Positions 1 through 11,270 of a stretch of DNA of 64,000 nt are shown one piece after another. Below the pieces are notes generated by a model. It worked only from the letters and a program-made list of their open reading frames with translations, ran no database searches and was not told where the DNA came from. The stretch's first letter is position 1. Every line of letters starts with the position of its first letter. The DNA is from Zea mays. Its lineage: Eukaryota > Streptophyta > Magnoliopsida > Poales > Poaceae. The stretch lies in the NCBI RefSeq assembly GCF_902167145.1, contig NC_050099.1:8012434-8076433 (forward strand), in the 5' to 3' direction. Position numbers and translations under genes: made by a program.

Positions 1-162
1 TCCTCTTGTTGCTTCTTCTATGACATGTGCCCGATACTAAGAGGAAAACATGGGAGAGGAGCAGGTACAAGTTCCTTTTTTCTGGCTCGTGTCTCCTATT
101 GTTTTTAAGGAGCTCCTTTCCTTTTTCAGGAAGATCACATCAAAGAGCATCCCCTTTGAAAG

Positions 163-1338
163 TGAAAGGGAATTAGGCTTACACCTTTTTCCTAATTGAT
201 TTTGGTGGTTTAATTGCCCAACACAAATAATTGGACTAACTAGTTTGCTCTAGTCTATAAGTTTTACAGGTGCCAAAGGTTCACAATAAGCCAATAAAAA
301 GACCAAGAAAGGGTTCAAACGAAGAGAGCAAAAGAGAACCCAAAGGCACCCTGGTCTGGCGCACCGGACTGTCCGGTGTGCCACCGGACAGTGTCCGGTG
401 TGCCAGGGCACTTGAAGCTGAACTCGCTACCTTCGGGAATTTCAGAGGGCGCTCCGCTATAATTCACCGGACTGTCCGGTGTGCCAGCGGAGCAACGGCT
501 ACTTCGCGCGCAACGGTCGACTGCAACCGCATTCAATGCGCTACAGTGCGCGCAGAAGTCAGAGCACGCGCGGGTGGCGCACCGAACAGTCTACAGGACC
601 TGTCCGGTGCACCACCGGACAGCCCAATGGCCCCACAAGTCAGAGCTTCAACGGTCGAACCCCAACGGTCTGCTGACGTGGCTGGCGCACCGGACAGTGT
701 CCGGTGGCGCACCGGACTGTCCGGTGCGCCATGCGACTGCAGCCTTCCAACGACCATTTTTGGTGGTTGGGGCTATAAATACCCCAACCACCCCACATTC
801 AATGGCATCCAAGTTTCTACACTTCTACACCTTACAAGAGCTATAACATTCAATACAAGACACACCAAAGAAATCAAATCCTCTCCCAACTCCACACAAA
901 GCTTTAGTGATTAGAGAGAGAGATTTGTTGTGTTCATTTGAGCTCTTGTGCTTGGATTGCTTCTTTTCTTTCTCATTCTTTTGTGATAAAACTCAATTGT
1001 AACCGAGGCAAGAGACACCAATCGTGTGGTGGTCCTTGCGGGGACTTTGTGTCTCGTTTGATTGAGAAGAGAAGCTCACTCGGTCTAGGTGACCGTTTGA
1101 GAGAGGGAAAGGGTTGAAAGAGACCCGGTCTTCGTGACCACCTCAACGGGGAGTAGGTTTGCAAGAACCGAACCTCGGTAAAACAAATCATTGTGTCTCG
1201 CTCTTTATTCGCTCACGATTTGTTTTGCGCCCTCTCTCTCGGACTCATTTATATTTCTAACGCTAACCCGATTTGAAGTTGTGCTTAAGTTTATAAATTT
1301 CAGATTCGCCCTATTCACCCCCCTCTAGGCGACTTTCA
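163..1338 (+). mobile_element. Solo LTR, Opie/Ji-type Ty1-copia retrotransposon
   Basis: The segment starts TGAAAGGG and ends GACTTTCA and is flanked by a perfect 5-bp target-site duplication, GAAAG, at 158-162 and 1339-1343. No primer-binding site, gag or pol follows, so this is a solo LTR left after recombination between two LTRs. The palindrome CACCGGACTGTCCGGTG and close variants recur at about 362-395, 466-485, 600-625 and 680-725. A CTATAAATACC box at about 772-782 is the probable LTR promoter. The end, with TTCACCCCCCTCTAGG before the terminal CA, matches the LTR ends of maize Opie/Ji-type elements as I know them. Open frames inside it (for example 270-914) are by-products of the GC-rich repeats. 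Confidence 0.9.
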
Positions 1339-1343
1339 GAAAG

Positions 1344-1661
1344 AGCTGTTGGAGAAGTCTTTAATTTGAAAGAGCCCTACTAAAATGGGCCTTAATCAGT
1401 GATCTTGTTGCGCCGTCGACTCGAGCTCGACGAGCTCGAGGATTCAAAGTCGTGTGTCTGTCTCTCTATCTCTCTTCTCCCCTCTTTCTTTTGTTATTTG
1501 TTCGTCCTTTCTTATTCCTCCCGATCAAAGTCTTCTCCGTCAACATCATTCATCGAGATAGGAGTTGATCCTTAAACTTCCTCCTCCAAGGAGGAGTAAA
1601 GTAATGCCCTTTTTATTTCTTCTTCCTATGGCAGATTTAAATACTAGCCTTAATTACAAGG
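1344..1661. other. Spacer between two solo LTRs
   Basis: This 318-bp stretch has no recognisable gene. It contains a perfect inverted repeat at 1420-1440 and a pyrimidine-rich tract at about 1457-1520 (TCTCTCTATC...). It may be a remnant of the host promoter or UTR sequence into which the two retroelements inserted. Confidence 0.5.
1420..1440. repeat. Perfect 21-bp palindrome
   Basis: Ten bases CTCGAGCTCG, one central A, then the exact reverse complement CGAGCTCGAG. It could form a small cruciform or be a binding site; function unknown. Confidence 0.8.
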
Positions 1662-1666
1662 GTTTG

Positions 1667-2904
1667 TGTCGGAAAGGAAAATCTCCGGCCGGGTGGCGGA
1701 ATGCACCCGCCCTAAATTCTAAGATGAGGAGGGGGCCTAAGCATTTTTCCTGTCTGCTAGGTGGATTCAGGATGAACACAAGAACGCACAAAGGTTTAGT
1801 GTGGTTCAGGACGCCGGAGCGTAATACCCTACTCCACTGTGTGTTGTATTGAGTCTGTGAACTTGAGAACTTGTGAGTCTGCCTTGTGACGTTGTGTGCC
1901 TTCCCTTTTATAGCTCAAGGGAGGCACATACAAGGATGCTGAGCCCCGACATGTGGGTCCAGGAGCAAAATGGAAGGAATACATTATAGGAGTAACTAAT
2001 GCAAGTAACGCCTAAGCAATCTCCAGGCGCCCTGATGTCCGCAGTCCACACAGTATTGATACGCGACGGCTGCTTCCTTGGTAGCGTACGAGTAATGATG
2101 AGCGTAGTGCATGCGACAGTATGGGCGTACCGTCTGCTAATGGAATGGACAGGCACGCCGCATGCGAAACGGACTGGTCGCCGCCTGCCAGCGGAATGGA
2201 TAGGGCTCATTAAATGCGGAGGCGGCACATCGCCTGCCAGTGGAATGGACAGGGCTCAATAAATGCAGAGGCGGCACACCGCCTGCCAGTGGAATGGACA
2301 GGCGGCGCGCCTTATCTGCAATAAATACAGAGGCCGCGCAGCCCTGAGGTCCTACGTCAGGCTCTGCCCGTTGGCATATGTCACGTGCAGTAGGCCACGC
2401 GGCAGCATCGGGTCTCCGCCTGGGCGGGGAGCAGAAGCGTATACGATAAGGTCCGGATATGTGTCGACTCCGGACTCCCGCCTGACTTTGATTAAGGCCC
2501 GGGTATTCTCTGTCTCAGAATCTCGGGACCCTGCTGTGAGCGGCCCAGACCCCACACAAAGGGGTCTAGATCCCATCCGAGGGGTCCGGTTTGCTCACGT
2601 GGAGGTCCTAGACCATATCCGGAGGCCCGGATTGTATATGTAGGGGTCCAACACCCTCCCATGGGGGTCCGGACTCACTGACGATGCCTTGGAGTATATC
2701 ACCTTCTCTGGTCACGTGGCGGCCCCGGAGCTGTCCACGTGGTGGGGTCGGGAGCTGTTGCTGGCTCAGAGTAGTCACCCGAAGCTGGGGCGAGTCACGG
2801 CCTGGCCTAACACACAGCTCCTTTAACACGCGGCTAAAGATAGCTGCGCCGGTACTGCGTCTTCATACAGTAGTAAGGGGTACCCTAGTTTTAGGGTACT
2901 GACA
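1667..2904 (+). mobile_element. Solo LTR, Ty3/gypsy-like
   Basis: The segment begins TGTCGG and ends CTGACA and is flanked by a perfect 5-bp duplication GTTTG at 1662-1666 and 2905-2909. No PBS or coding region follows, so it is a solo LTR of 1238 bp. A TTTTATAG box near 1906 may be its TATA element, which sets the tentative plus orientation. It contains a 49-bp direct repeat in about three copies (unit GCCTGCCAG(T/C)GGAATGGA starting near 2183, 2232 and 2281). Family assignment to Ty3/gypsy is by general resemblance to maize LTRs and is less sure than the borders. Confidence 0.85.
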
Positions 2905-2909
2905 GTTTG

Positions 2910-3541
2910 AATGATAAAATATTTTTAAGAGATCTAAAGGATATTATGTAGCTCAAATATTGTATGAAACTTTGGAATGTAGTTGCATGTGCTATAAATT
3001 TAGTTTAGTTATATAGTTACAAATTTAAGTTGGTATGTTAATGTTTAGGCTAAATTTGGTTAGTGTCTTTATATTTTAGTTTGTTAGTAATAGTCATTAG
3101 ATATATGTTTAATTTTAGTTTAGTTATTTTGCAGTATAGATTATATGTCTACATTACCTTGCCTACAACCTTCTTCCTTTGTCGCCCCTAGAAATTAGCG
3201 TTGAAATATTTCATGCACCATCTATGTAAAGACGAAAACCCCGTAAGGTTTTTCTCTTGTTACATTTAGTAGCCCGATGTGTCGGTTACAAATCACACAT
3301 TTTCTGCGAGAGGTTCTAAGCACACGTTTAATTTGCGCAAAGGACCAACACACATGTTATAGGATGTGTGCTATGTCACTGGTGGAGGAGAGAAGTACTT
3401 CCCTCCAATGAATGAAACAATCTCAACATGGGTTATAGTAAGCCATCGTACATAATATTCTCGAACCCCTGTTGTACGATGTCTTCCAACTATCCCGACG
3501 AATCTCTAGGGCTAGCTGCTTTGCTCACCGAGCCTTTTCAA
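2910..3541. other. AT-rich intergenic sequence
   Basis: No gene or mobile element was recognised. The stretch 2930-3150 is rich in TTTAGTTTAGTTA-like simple sequence. Confidence 0.4.
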
Positions 3542-3818
3542 CTCCAATAGTTATGTAAATTTTAGCTCTCTAAATCACATATTTAAGAAGTTGCTAAATG
3601 ACTTTTGGAGTAAAAAATGTGAGTTCTACAATAGTTCTCTAAATATAGGTTGTAATTTTGTTTTGTATTTATTCACATAAAAAATAAGTCACAAAAACTA
3701 TATAATGCAGTCAACATTTTTTTTAGGGAGTTGTTAAATGGTTGCCAAATGTAGAGAGAAAATGATGTTAGATGACAAGTTGTTAAATTTAGAAAGTTAA
3801 TTTAGGGAACTGTTGGAG
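3542..3818. mobile_element. MITE-like fold-back element
   Basis: Terminal inverted repeats CTCCAATAGTT (3542-3552) and AACTGTTGGAG (3808-3818) enclose AT-rich non-coding sequence with repeated 'TTGCTAAATG/GTTGTTAAATG' motifs. The structure fits a grass MITE, but no convincing target-site duplication is visible. From 3819 to 4196 nothing was recognised. Confidence 0.5.
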
Positions 3819-4199
3819 AATAGTTTTCATGTTAACTACCTAAATTATTGATTTAGGAAGTCTTTTAGAGAATAGTTTTCATGTGTACCCTTGTGAAGCC
3901 AACTATGGAACGAATTAACATCGTCATAGAAAATGTCGTTATATCCTCATCCATAACTAATAATGTTTTGTCTTCCCCTTATTTGGTAGACATATGTCTA
4001 GTTGTGTAAGAGTCTTTTATAACCTATAGAGGGGCGGGTCAATTGACCTTTTAAAAAACACTTGAAAATCTGTTAGCAGTAGGTGCAATGCAACATTAAA
4101 CAGTCGTTGTTATCGGTTGTGAATCCTCAACTCAAGTGCTTAAATCATACATAGCATCCTAGCTAGAGGATATGTTATCTAGCGGTTTAAATCATGTTA

Positions 4200-4336
4200 G
4201 GGCTTGTTCGGTTTTATCTTAATCCATATAGATTGGAGGGAATTGAGTGGGTTTGAATTCATACTAAGTCAAAATGTCTACTAAAATTTTTCAATCCCGT
4301 CCAATCCATGTGGCGTAGAAATAACTGAACAAGCCC
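4200..4336. mobile_element. Tourist-like MITE (PIF/Harbinger)
   Basis: A 137-bp element with terminal inverted repeats GGGCTTGTTCGGTT and AACTGAACAAGCCC, flanked by TTA at 4197-4199 and 4337-4339. TIR type and TTA duplication are diagnostic of Tourist/PIF-Harbinger MITEs. It has the same length and a similar interior to the copy at 52821-52957. Confidence 0.85.
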
Positions 4337-4339
4337 TTA

Positions 4340-4627
4340 TTGAGTTTTTTTTTAGCTCCCCCTCAAGGTACTGCACATTGCAGTACAAAATTAATAGCCC
4401 AACTAATGTATGCCCGGCCATATTGGTATTGCTTGCTGCATGCAATCGCAATTGTACGTCTGAAATAATAAAGATGTTGCGGGAGAAAGGTTGGTTTGGT
4501 GGTGCGATCAAATTAAACGAAAGTAAGATCGATTTGTTGGTTCCATTTCCTTTCGACGACATCCCCAACCACACAACCATTATCTGTCTTATCACAAAAG
4601 TTGGGCGTCGATCGAGTGGCCATGAAG
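4340..4627. other. Unrecognised interval between two MITEs
   Basis: Open frames exist on both strands (about 86 aa plus, 104 aa minus) but neither resembles a known family and neither has convincing exon structure. Confidence 0.3.
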
Positions 4628-4988
4628 ACCCTGTTTAGAAGTATAGTATTTTTGCAGTTTTGAAATAATATTATGGTATTTGATAATACTATAGTATTGA
4701 AATTTAAAAAGTGTTTGATTTGTTCAGGTAAAACACAATTTTAAATACCATAGTTTATCCAAAACCGCGGTAGTTTTGGAGTTTTTGAAACTCCACTCAG
4801 CAGGTTCTTCTCTCATTTCTATATATACTTTGTTTTTCCAATGAAATCAAACAAATCACGGTTTTGAGCAATATTGTAGTTTTACTGTGGTAAATTAATG
4901 CCGTAGTATTTGTATCATATACAATTATAAACTATAGTATCTTAAAACTATAATGTTTTAAAACTGCATTTCCAAACAAACAGGCCCT
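4628..4988. mobile_element. MITE-like element, about 360 bp
   Basis: The left edge (GACCCTGTTTAGAAG) and the right edge (TTCCAAACAAACAGGCCC) are imperfect inverted repeats. The interior is AT-rich and internally symmetrical, with many 'ACTATAGTATT' motifs. No clear target-site duplication was found, so the exact ends are approximate. Confidence 0.5.
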
Positions 4989-5271
4989 AATTCGTGCAGA
5001 CTAGCTACTCACTCGAGCACAGTGCCATAGTATAGTATTCCGCCGTATGATTCGCTCCACGGATCACGGAGGCATGGTCCGACACGCGGCGACAGCGTAC
5101 GCATATAGTAATAATATACAAGTACAAATACGATGTATAATCGTATAGCCGTACATACTATATAGCTACAGTAGCGAAACGCCCTGCATACGAAACTGCT
5201 GTGCGTGTGGAACCAAAAAAAAAAATCCAGAGAGGTGACTCGATCGATCGATCGTGGATCAAGATCGACGA

Positions 5272-5814
5272 TCAGTTCCTCCGCTTCTGTGCCCACGGCG
5301 AGTGGCGGTCGTTGGCGCCGGAGCCAGGGTAGTCCTCCACCAGCTCCAGCTCCGTCCTCTTCCTCCCGACGGGCGCCGCCTCCGCAGCTACGGCGCCGCC
5401 GGCGGCCTCCTGAATGACGTACGAGAACGATGAAGTTGTCACTCCGATCCAGTAGAGTGTATTTAACTATTATTATACAGCTAGATCGATGAATTAGCCA
5501 CCACCTGATGGTGTTGTGCGCCCGGCGACGACGACGGCGGCGGAGCCGCCACTCGGGTATCCTGCTGCTGCGCCGCCACCTCCAGTCCTGCTCGACGATC
5601 AGATTGTTTATAAGGTGCATGCGTGAGAAACTGGCTAATTAAGTAGCTACAGAAATCCTGGGAGCGAGACAACGACGACAACCACACCATACTTACCAGG
5701 AGGAAACGAGGCGTCGTCGGCGGCAGCAGCGGCACCTGTCGTCGGCGCGTGGATCATGAGGCAGCAGCACAAGGCCAGGGCGACGGCGACCACCGCCAGG
5801 CGTAGCCTCGCCAT
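5272..5814 (-). CDS. PSY/RaxX-like sulfated peptide precursor
   Basis: Three exons on the minus strand join in frame: 5814-5697 (118 nt), 5587-5505 (83 nt) and 5409-5272 (138 nt, TGA at 5274-5272). Introns begin GTAAGT at 5696 and GT at 5504 and end in CAG. The product is 112 aa. Residues 1-31 form a signal peptide (basic MARLRL, then a hydrophobic Ala/Val/Leu/Cys core). The middle is low-complexity Ala/Pro/Gln/Ser. The C-terminal part reads RKRTELELVEDYPGSGAN and ends DRHSPWAQKRRN. The Asp-Tyr pair after acidic residues followed by xxxxAN.(R/K)H.P matches the PSY family (plant peptide containing sulfated tyrosine) and its bacterial mimic RaxX. In that family a tyrosylprotein sulfotransferase modifies the Tyr and the processed peptide is secreted to signal growth through leucine-rich-repeat receptor kinases. 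Family membership is inferred from this motif plus the secreted small-precursor layout; the splice model is mine. A TATA box lies about 250 bp upstream. Confidence 0.65.
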
Positions 5815-5852
5815 CTAGCTAGCTAGCCCTAGCTAGCTATAGCTCGCTCTGT

Positions 5853-5876
5853 CCGATCCGATCCGATCCGATCGAT
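5853..5876. repeat. GATCC-type short tandem repeat in the 5' leader
   Basis: The 5-bp unit CCGAT/GATCC is repeated four to five times just upstream of the PSY-like start codon. Confidence 0.6.
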
Positions 5877-6062
5877 CCTACAGGCTTTCTTGAACAAACA
5901 AACAGTGTAGCTGCAGTCGTCCTTGCGCTAGAGCTGCTGCGGGCCACTCAGTCACTATGTTCGAGTACTGACTGCATCGATCGTCCAATATAATGGGGCC
6001 GGCCGGGTGGTCCGCTTGCATGGAGCTGGATGGATCCGGCGGCCCTAGCTCGGTCGGCGCGG

Positions 6063-6074
6063 CTATTTTTATAG
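6063..6074 (-). promoter_or_regulatory. Probable TATA box of the PSY-like gene
   Basis: On the minus strand the sequence reads CTATAAAAATAG, a good plant TATA box about 250 bp upstream of the ATG at 5814. This implies a 5' leader of roughly 215-225 nt. Confidence 0.5.
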
Positions 6075-6339
6075 CGACTTTGCTGTGGACAAATAAATTG
6101 TAGCTTATTTTTTTGCGGGACCTAGCCGTCGACAATGACTGTAGCTGCTATAGTGTCAATTGAGGCTTCTCAAGCAGCATCCACGCACGCACGATCATGA
6201 TGAGTATCTGTAGCCCATCATCGCTATATATTTTAGCTCGGAAGAAGTGCTTGCTTACCACGCGCGCGGGGCGGGACGAGCTTTTCTATACGATCGACCT
6301 AGAAAAAGTATAACAACGAAGCATGGGTTGGTTAATTAG

Positions 6340-6705
6340 TTGTTTCTTCCTTTCCTTGCGCATTGGCAGGGGATCCGATCGAAAGACGCATGCAGGCGGC
6401 CGGTGATCGAGAACGACGACGGTGAGATCTGGGAGAGAAGACTGAATGAGATAAAAAACAAGCTGGAACACATTGGGGACGATCAGGACGAGGTCTCTGT
6501 CTCTTTCTTATCCACCAACCCACTACACAGCCCGCGCGTACCGGCTAGCTCTGAAAGAATATCGCACATATATATAGTGGATGCAGCACTCAAACAGCAG
6601 ATAGGTTGTGCCCCTCCACGTACGGAACCTAATTTATTTACATTAACTTATCTCTCAACAAGTAAATTAAAACAGTACGTCCTTGTATACACACACACAC
6701 ACTGA
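6340..6705 (+). other. Exon-like open frame, unrecognised
   Basis: A stretch at about 6370-6493 after a possible acceptor (GGCAG at 6366-6370) encodes RPVIENDDGEIWERRLNEIK and further charged, helix-prone residues before a possible donor GAG|GTCTCT. The composition looks coding, but I do not recognise the family, and the frame beyond 6500 degenerates. It may be a gene fragment. Confidence 0.2.
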
Positions 6706-6709
6706 ATTG

Positions 6710-7749
6710 CAGCAGTAGTTCTGAAAGAGTTGATCGAGGCTTAAACAAGTGCTGCATGTAGTGCAGTGGTGTGCCCACTGATGAATTAATTGCGTCTACA
6801 GCTTTTGATGACTCACACAGCCCTCACAGTCACAGGCACTAGCAAGAGCATGCAACATATCTTGTGTGCATACTACTTCGTCTAGCAGCAGCAGCAGCAG
6901 CAATGGATTGTTTTAGACTTGGTCCAGACGTGAGAGCGAGACAGTCTCCGACTCTCCGTGTGCTATGAGGTCGTCATTTCTCTGAAAAAACAAGGATGAG
7001 TTGACGACAGACCTTGGCCGAGTTGACACACGCGCTTTCTTTGCCGCTCGAGCTGTAACAAGCAGGCAGTCGGCACTCGGCAGACGACGCTCTCATTCTC
7101 GTGAGCGAAATAAAAAAAAATGAATGGCAAGGTGATGTCGGCCGGCCAGGACGAGACAAGCATCCAGACGACGTAAAGAGAGTATGCAAATAAGAAATAA
7201 CACTGCAAGGATCAGGTCAATCTTTACCCTTGCTTCTACACTTTGTTTTCAGGTCTCCAAGTCTTCTTGCGACAAAAATACCACCTCAGTAGTTTGTCAG
7301 GTCCGGTCCATAGACCGTAGCCTTATTGCATTGGTCCATCTTAACAAACAAGTACGGGTCTCCCTAAAATTTCTTGACAAATTGTTTCCCAGGGGTACGT
7401 CCATGAAATATCCATACACGTATTTCAATTAGGACGATATATGGGAAAGTACATAGGAATGGAAAATTATATACATTCAGAACATCACCAAAGGCCTATA
7501 TGGGAAAGTTCTCCCATTCAAAATAAAGTCGCTAAAAACAGTTCCAAACATGTTTTCAATTTCCAACACGAGAAAGCCGGCTTTGAGAAAAGATGCTCGT
7601 TAGAATAAGGTCTTTGGTTTGGCTTCTGGTTTTTGGAAGGTAGAAGCCATGACCAAAAGTCAAACAGAACACATCCTAATAAGTTAACTATCTCTGTAAA
7701 TTCTATTTAGGCTTGCAGTTTTTATAAGAGAACCACCATTATACATTCA
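6710..7749. other. Intergenic, no gene seen
   Basis: There is an (AGC)6-type microsatellite at about 6885-6902. Otherwise no coding sequence or bounded element was recognised. Short open frames at 6963-7208 and 7184-7432 show no family resemblance. Confidence 0.4.
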
Positions 7750-9499
7750 CTAGGTGTGTGCCCGTGCGTTGCAACGGAAACATATAATACCATTGATAAC
7801 TTATGTAAGCTGGGGATGAGCATCGACGCATATATTTGACCGGATCTTTTTCTTCCTTGGGGATCTGGGAGTATTGCAACGGGAACATATAATACCATTG
7901 GTAACTTATTTATCGATTTAGGTTATTGTTTAGTAATGCTATCAAGATTCAACTAAACAATCATAACAAATATCAAAGTCTGCCATTTCGAACAACCAAA
8001 TTTTGGCCCAATGTCACTGTTAATCAAAATAGGCAAATCCTAAGTTGGTATTACAGGATATGATGATGTACCATGGTCTACATAGAGGATATGATGATGC
8101 CTTTTCTAGCAGTTTTTAGGCTCCTTGGTCATCGAGGAGCGAGCAAGCAACGCTTCATTGCCGGCCTGAATTATAGTTTCTGTAAACACGGTGCACTCGA
8201 CCACGTAAACTCAAAAAATGGGAGGTAGAAGTCTGGAAAGGTGCTAACTGACCAACCTGCTGAAAGGCACAAGTGACCTGTTGAAGACTCCCGCAACAGT
8301 AACCTACAAAAGAATGTAGCAGACATTACAACAAGCAACTGGTAATAGTTTGTGATGAGCTCATGTATAAAAAAGAGAATAAAAAAGACAGTTTCAGAAT
8401 CGATGGTGTTGTTTAGTGGCACGCACGCTTCATTCCGTCATTTGCTAACACACACTTGATCCATTCACCAAAAATATTCAGCACCAAAATCTTGAAAAGA
8501 ATCTCCACTATTCCTAAGCTATCCACATAATAAGTGTTCGGTTTCTTTAAATCATTATACTTACACTTGTACCTATATCTGAATGAGAAATCATCATGGC
8601 CGAGTAAAGTCTATTTGATTATAAACTATCACAAAAATCAGATTTACATCCCTCGTGGCTGATTTGATTTACCTCCCTCGTGGAGGATGTGGTGCCACTC
8701 TGACGCCTGATATAGTGCCACTTCAGCTAAAACTGTTTAGGAAATAAATGGGTCACCGCCGAAAGTTAAGGAAATCTAATTTCCAGCTGAATGAGACAAA
8801 TTGAAATTACACAATAGTTAAAAAAATTAAAGAACCAAGCTGAACATGTGTGCAGCTCTAGATGCAGGCATTTGGCTGCAAGGAAAGCCCACCTCCACGA
8901 CAACCACAAACATAGCTATTACACTGTTATTTTTCAAGTAGAAATTCGACTACAATTGTCACAGATTTATTCAGAATAGGCAGTAGCATCCTACAATAGT
9001 TAATCGCTTGTACCACTCATCTAGATTATTTATCGTTGTAATCATTTTTGTATGGTTAGATTGTTTACTCCACTACATAGATGTCGGAAAAGCTGCAAGT
9101 ACTCTAGCATATATTGCTAGCTACTACTTTTTTGTGCGGTGGCTAAACTTCGACGTTTAAATTTGGTGAAACAACTTAATGTTGTCTCAGAATAAAAATT
9201 AGTGAATGCTCACAACCTTCCATACGCCAATGTAGTAACAAGAACCCAATCATATATGGACCTAGAATCAACACAATTAAGCATCTACACCACTACCAGA
9301 TCAGATCATACAAAGAAATGGCTCAGAATCTCCATTCCTGCCACTACAAAAACAAATAGATAGCTGCTTGGGCTTGTACTATAAATCCATATCAAACAAC
9401 ATCAATAGATAACTGCCATTCTATATTAAAACATCCCAATTCCTAGAATGGAACAAACAAAAGATGTGGTCGTGTAGTAAATGTAAGTAAAAGGGATAC

Positions 9500-9640
9500 C
9501 TGCTTGTTTATCTCGACGTCGATGTCACATTTGGTGTTCCTGACGCGACTGGTGTGGCCATGGTAGAACATGTGTGGCATCCCCTTGTGGACGGTGCTGT
9601 TCACCTTGACGTCGACGTAATCGATGATCTTGTAGGTTCG
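9500..9640 (-). pseudogene. Ribosomal protein L21 (eL21) exon fragment
   Basis: The minus strand reads [20 protein letters not shown], then [15 protein letters not shown] and DVEINKQ, followed by a GTATCC splice donor at 9499. This follows cytosolic 60S ribosomal protein L21 (family pattern RTYKVGEYVDVKVN...HKGMPHKFYHG...EINKQ) closely, with many substitutions and one missing residue. Only one exon is present, without the start or the C-terminal part. It is a captured, decaying copy inside the Helitron; the 5' border near 9640 is approximate. Confidence 0.75.
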
Positions 9641-9906
9641 AGAGGAGGCCGGCGAATTATTCCATTTATTTTAAGGAGGTTCTTCATCTTAAAAACTGAT
9701 TGAGAGAACATTCATAAAAGAAGACAATTAAAATATATATAGCATTTAATATATACTGAAATCTGCATATATAGTGGCAGCAAAATGTTGTTCTGCATTC
9801 CACAGGATGGTTAAGATTCCAAATGAACAGATGACTGCATAAGCTGATGGATGGGTGGTGAACAATTGCCCATCAGTGTCAAAACCAGAAACCAGCTGGG
9901 AATTAC

Positions 9907-10002
9907 CTGACCAATTACATGACCCCCTGCCTCACATCCCTGATCAATGATCCCATCTACACCGGCTTCTTTAGCTTTAGCTGCCTCCTCAAGGCTGTCG
10001 AC
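9907..10002 (-). pseudogene. Nitronate monooxygenase exon fragment
   Basis: A single 96-nt exon on the minus strand, preceded by an acceptor (GAACAG) and followed by a donor (GTAATT at 9906). It encodes 32 residues beginning VDSLEEAAKAKEAGVDGII and ending GCEAGGHVIGQ. This matches the FMN-binding region of nitronate monooxygenase (2-nitropropane dioxygenase-like), where the usual sequence has GREAGGH; the Arg is Cys here. Both splice sites are preserved, consistent with capture of genomic DNA by the Helitron. Confidence 0.75.
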
Positions 10003-10352
10003 CTGTTCAGATATCAACCGATGGGCATCAGAAGTTTAGATAAACATCAGAAGTTTAGGTAAAATGAAAGATATTGCACATGGGAGGGAGGGGGAAACAT
10101 CCCCATGGCCAACCTGCATGGACAGGAGAGGAATGGGGAATATATCCCATGGCCAACCCACGCGGCAACGTCCATCATATTGGATTATACTTTATACTTC
10201 AGAGCAGATGGATGTACAGAAAACACCACCACCACGACACTCGAAACTGATCTACAGACTACATGTCAGCTTACGGCTAGGTAAACACGATGCTTCAGTT
10301 TAAAAGATTAACAAAAAATGGCAACAGATAGGCCATACTTGTGAGCCTGATC

Positions 10353-11242
10353 TCATCTAGACTTTTGTTGTCTATGAGGCAGTGTCATGAGTGGAAAGAA
10401 GGTACTACCTGGCAGCAGCGCCTTCAATACTTCATCTGTGTACTCCACCGCGCTCGCTGTTGTGGTCACAGACGACTTCAAGTTGGGCATGATGATGTCC
10501 CTCCCCCTTGCCCCGCTCTTGGTCGCGCAATCCCAGGAACCATCCATCGCCGCCCCACCATCATCGCCCGCTCCCGAGCTCATGCCCATGCTCTCTGTCG
10601 CGGGATCCCAGGAACTATCCATCTCCGCCTTAATTGACGCAAGGTTTTCACGCAACTGCTCAACCTTACCAGCATAGATCTCCTGCATGCGAGTCTCACG
10701 AGCTGCACAAGCATCAACGGTGGCCCGCAGACCAGAGAACTGGACGCGCGCGGACTCCTTGAGGTACTCAACGGCCAGGCGGAGTTGGCGGTAGTGCGCA
10801 CCAAAGAGATGGTGCCAGCGCTCGAGCGCCTGGACGACGGCATTCCGGAGTAAGACAGCGGACGTGGTCGGCGGCGGGAGGGGGTTTGCTCAGCGGAACC
10901 CGACGGCGAGCGGGAGGAAGCCGTCGAGCGAGTCAGCAAGGAGGGAGCGGAAGAGCTTGGAGCGCATGAAGAGCTCGTCGGCGATGCTGAAGGCGAGGAG
11001 CTGCACCTGCAGCGAGAAGGGAGGGGATCAGAGCGTTAGGGTTCGATGAAATTGGGAGATTGGAGCAGGGGAAGAGGCTTACGCACGTGGGAGTGGGGCT
11101 TGGACATGAGGGACAGGATGAGGCAGAACGCGTCCTGGATGGCGGCATCGGAGGCACGGGCCGAATATTTTATGGCGCGGAGGAGCACCGGGTCGACGGC
11201 GTGCGCCGTGGTGGAGGTGGCGCGCTCGATTAGGGACGCCAT
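10353..11242 (-). pseudogene. UVSSA-like gene fragment (N-terminal part)
   Basis: Exon 1 starts with ATG at 11242 and encodes MASLIERATSTTAHAVDPVL and on to KPHSHV before a GTAAGC donor. Exon 2 begins at 11006 after a CTGCAG acceptor and encodes VQLLAFSIADELFMRSKLFR, then LAVGFR, followed at once by an in-frame TGA. The similarity resumes beyond it (ALERWHHLFGAHYRQLRLAV, VEQLRENLASIKAE). The order matches the N-terminal VHS-like region of plant UV-stimulated scaffold protein A, which acts in transcription-coupled DNA repair. The stop and the loss of the rest of the gene make it a pseudogene. It lies directly downstream of the ANP32-like fragment in the Helitron. Confidence 0.72.
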
Positions 11243-11270
11243 GGAGGAATGCGCCGCTGCCGAGGGAGAT

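Noticed and set aside
270..914. 214-codon frame and overlapping frames
   Set aside because: Inside the solo LTR; made of CACCGGACTGTCCGG repeats, which keep several registers open.
5009..5620. 203-codon minus-strand frame
   Set aside because: Runs through both introns of the PSY-like gene and in a different register from the spliced exons; Arg-rich out-of-frame translation.
7740..7760. CACTAGG read as a CACTA transposon end
   Set aside because: The following GCCCGTGCGTTGCAACGG hairpin and the matching TCTCTACTACTAC end at 12133 identify a Helitron; there is no 3-bp duplication.
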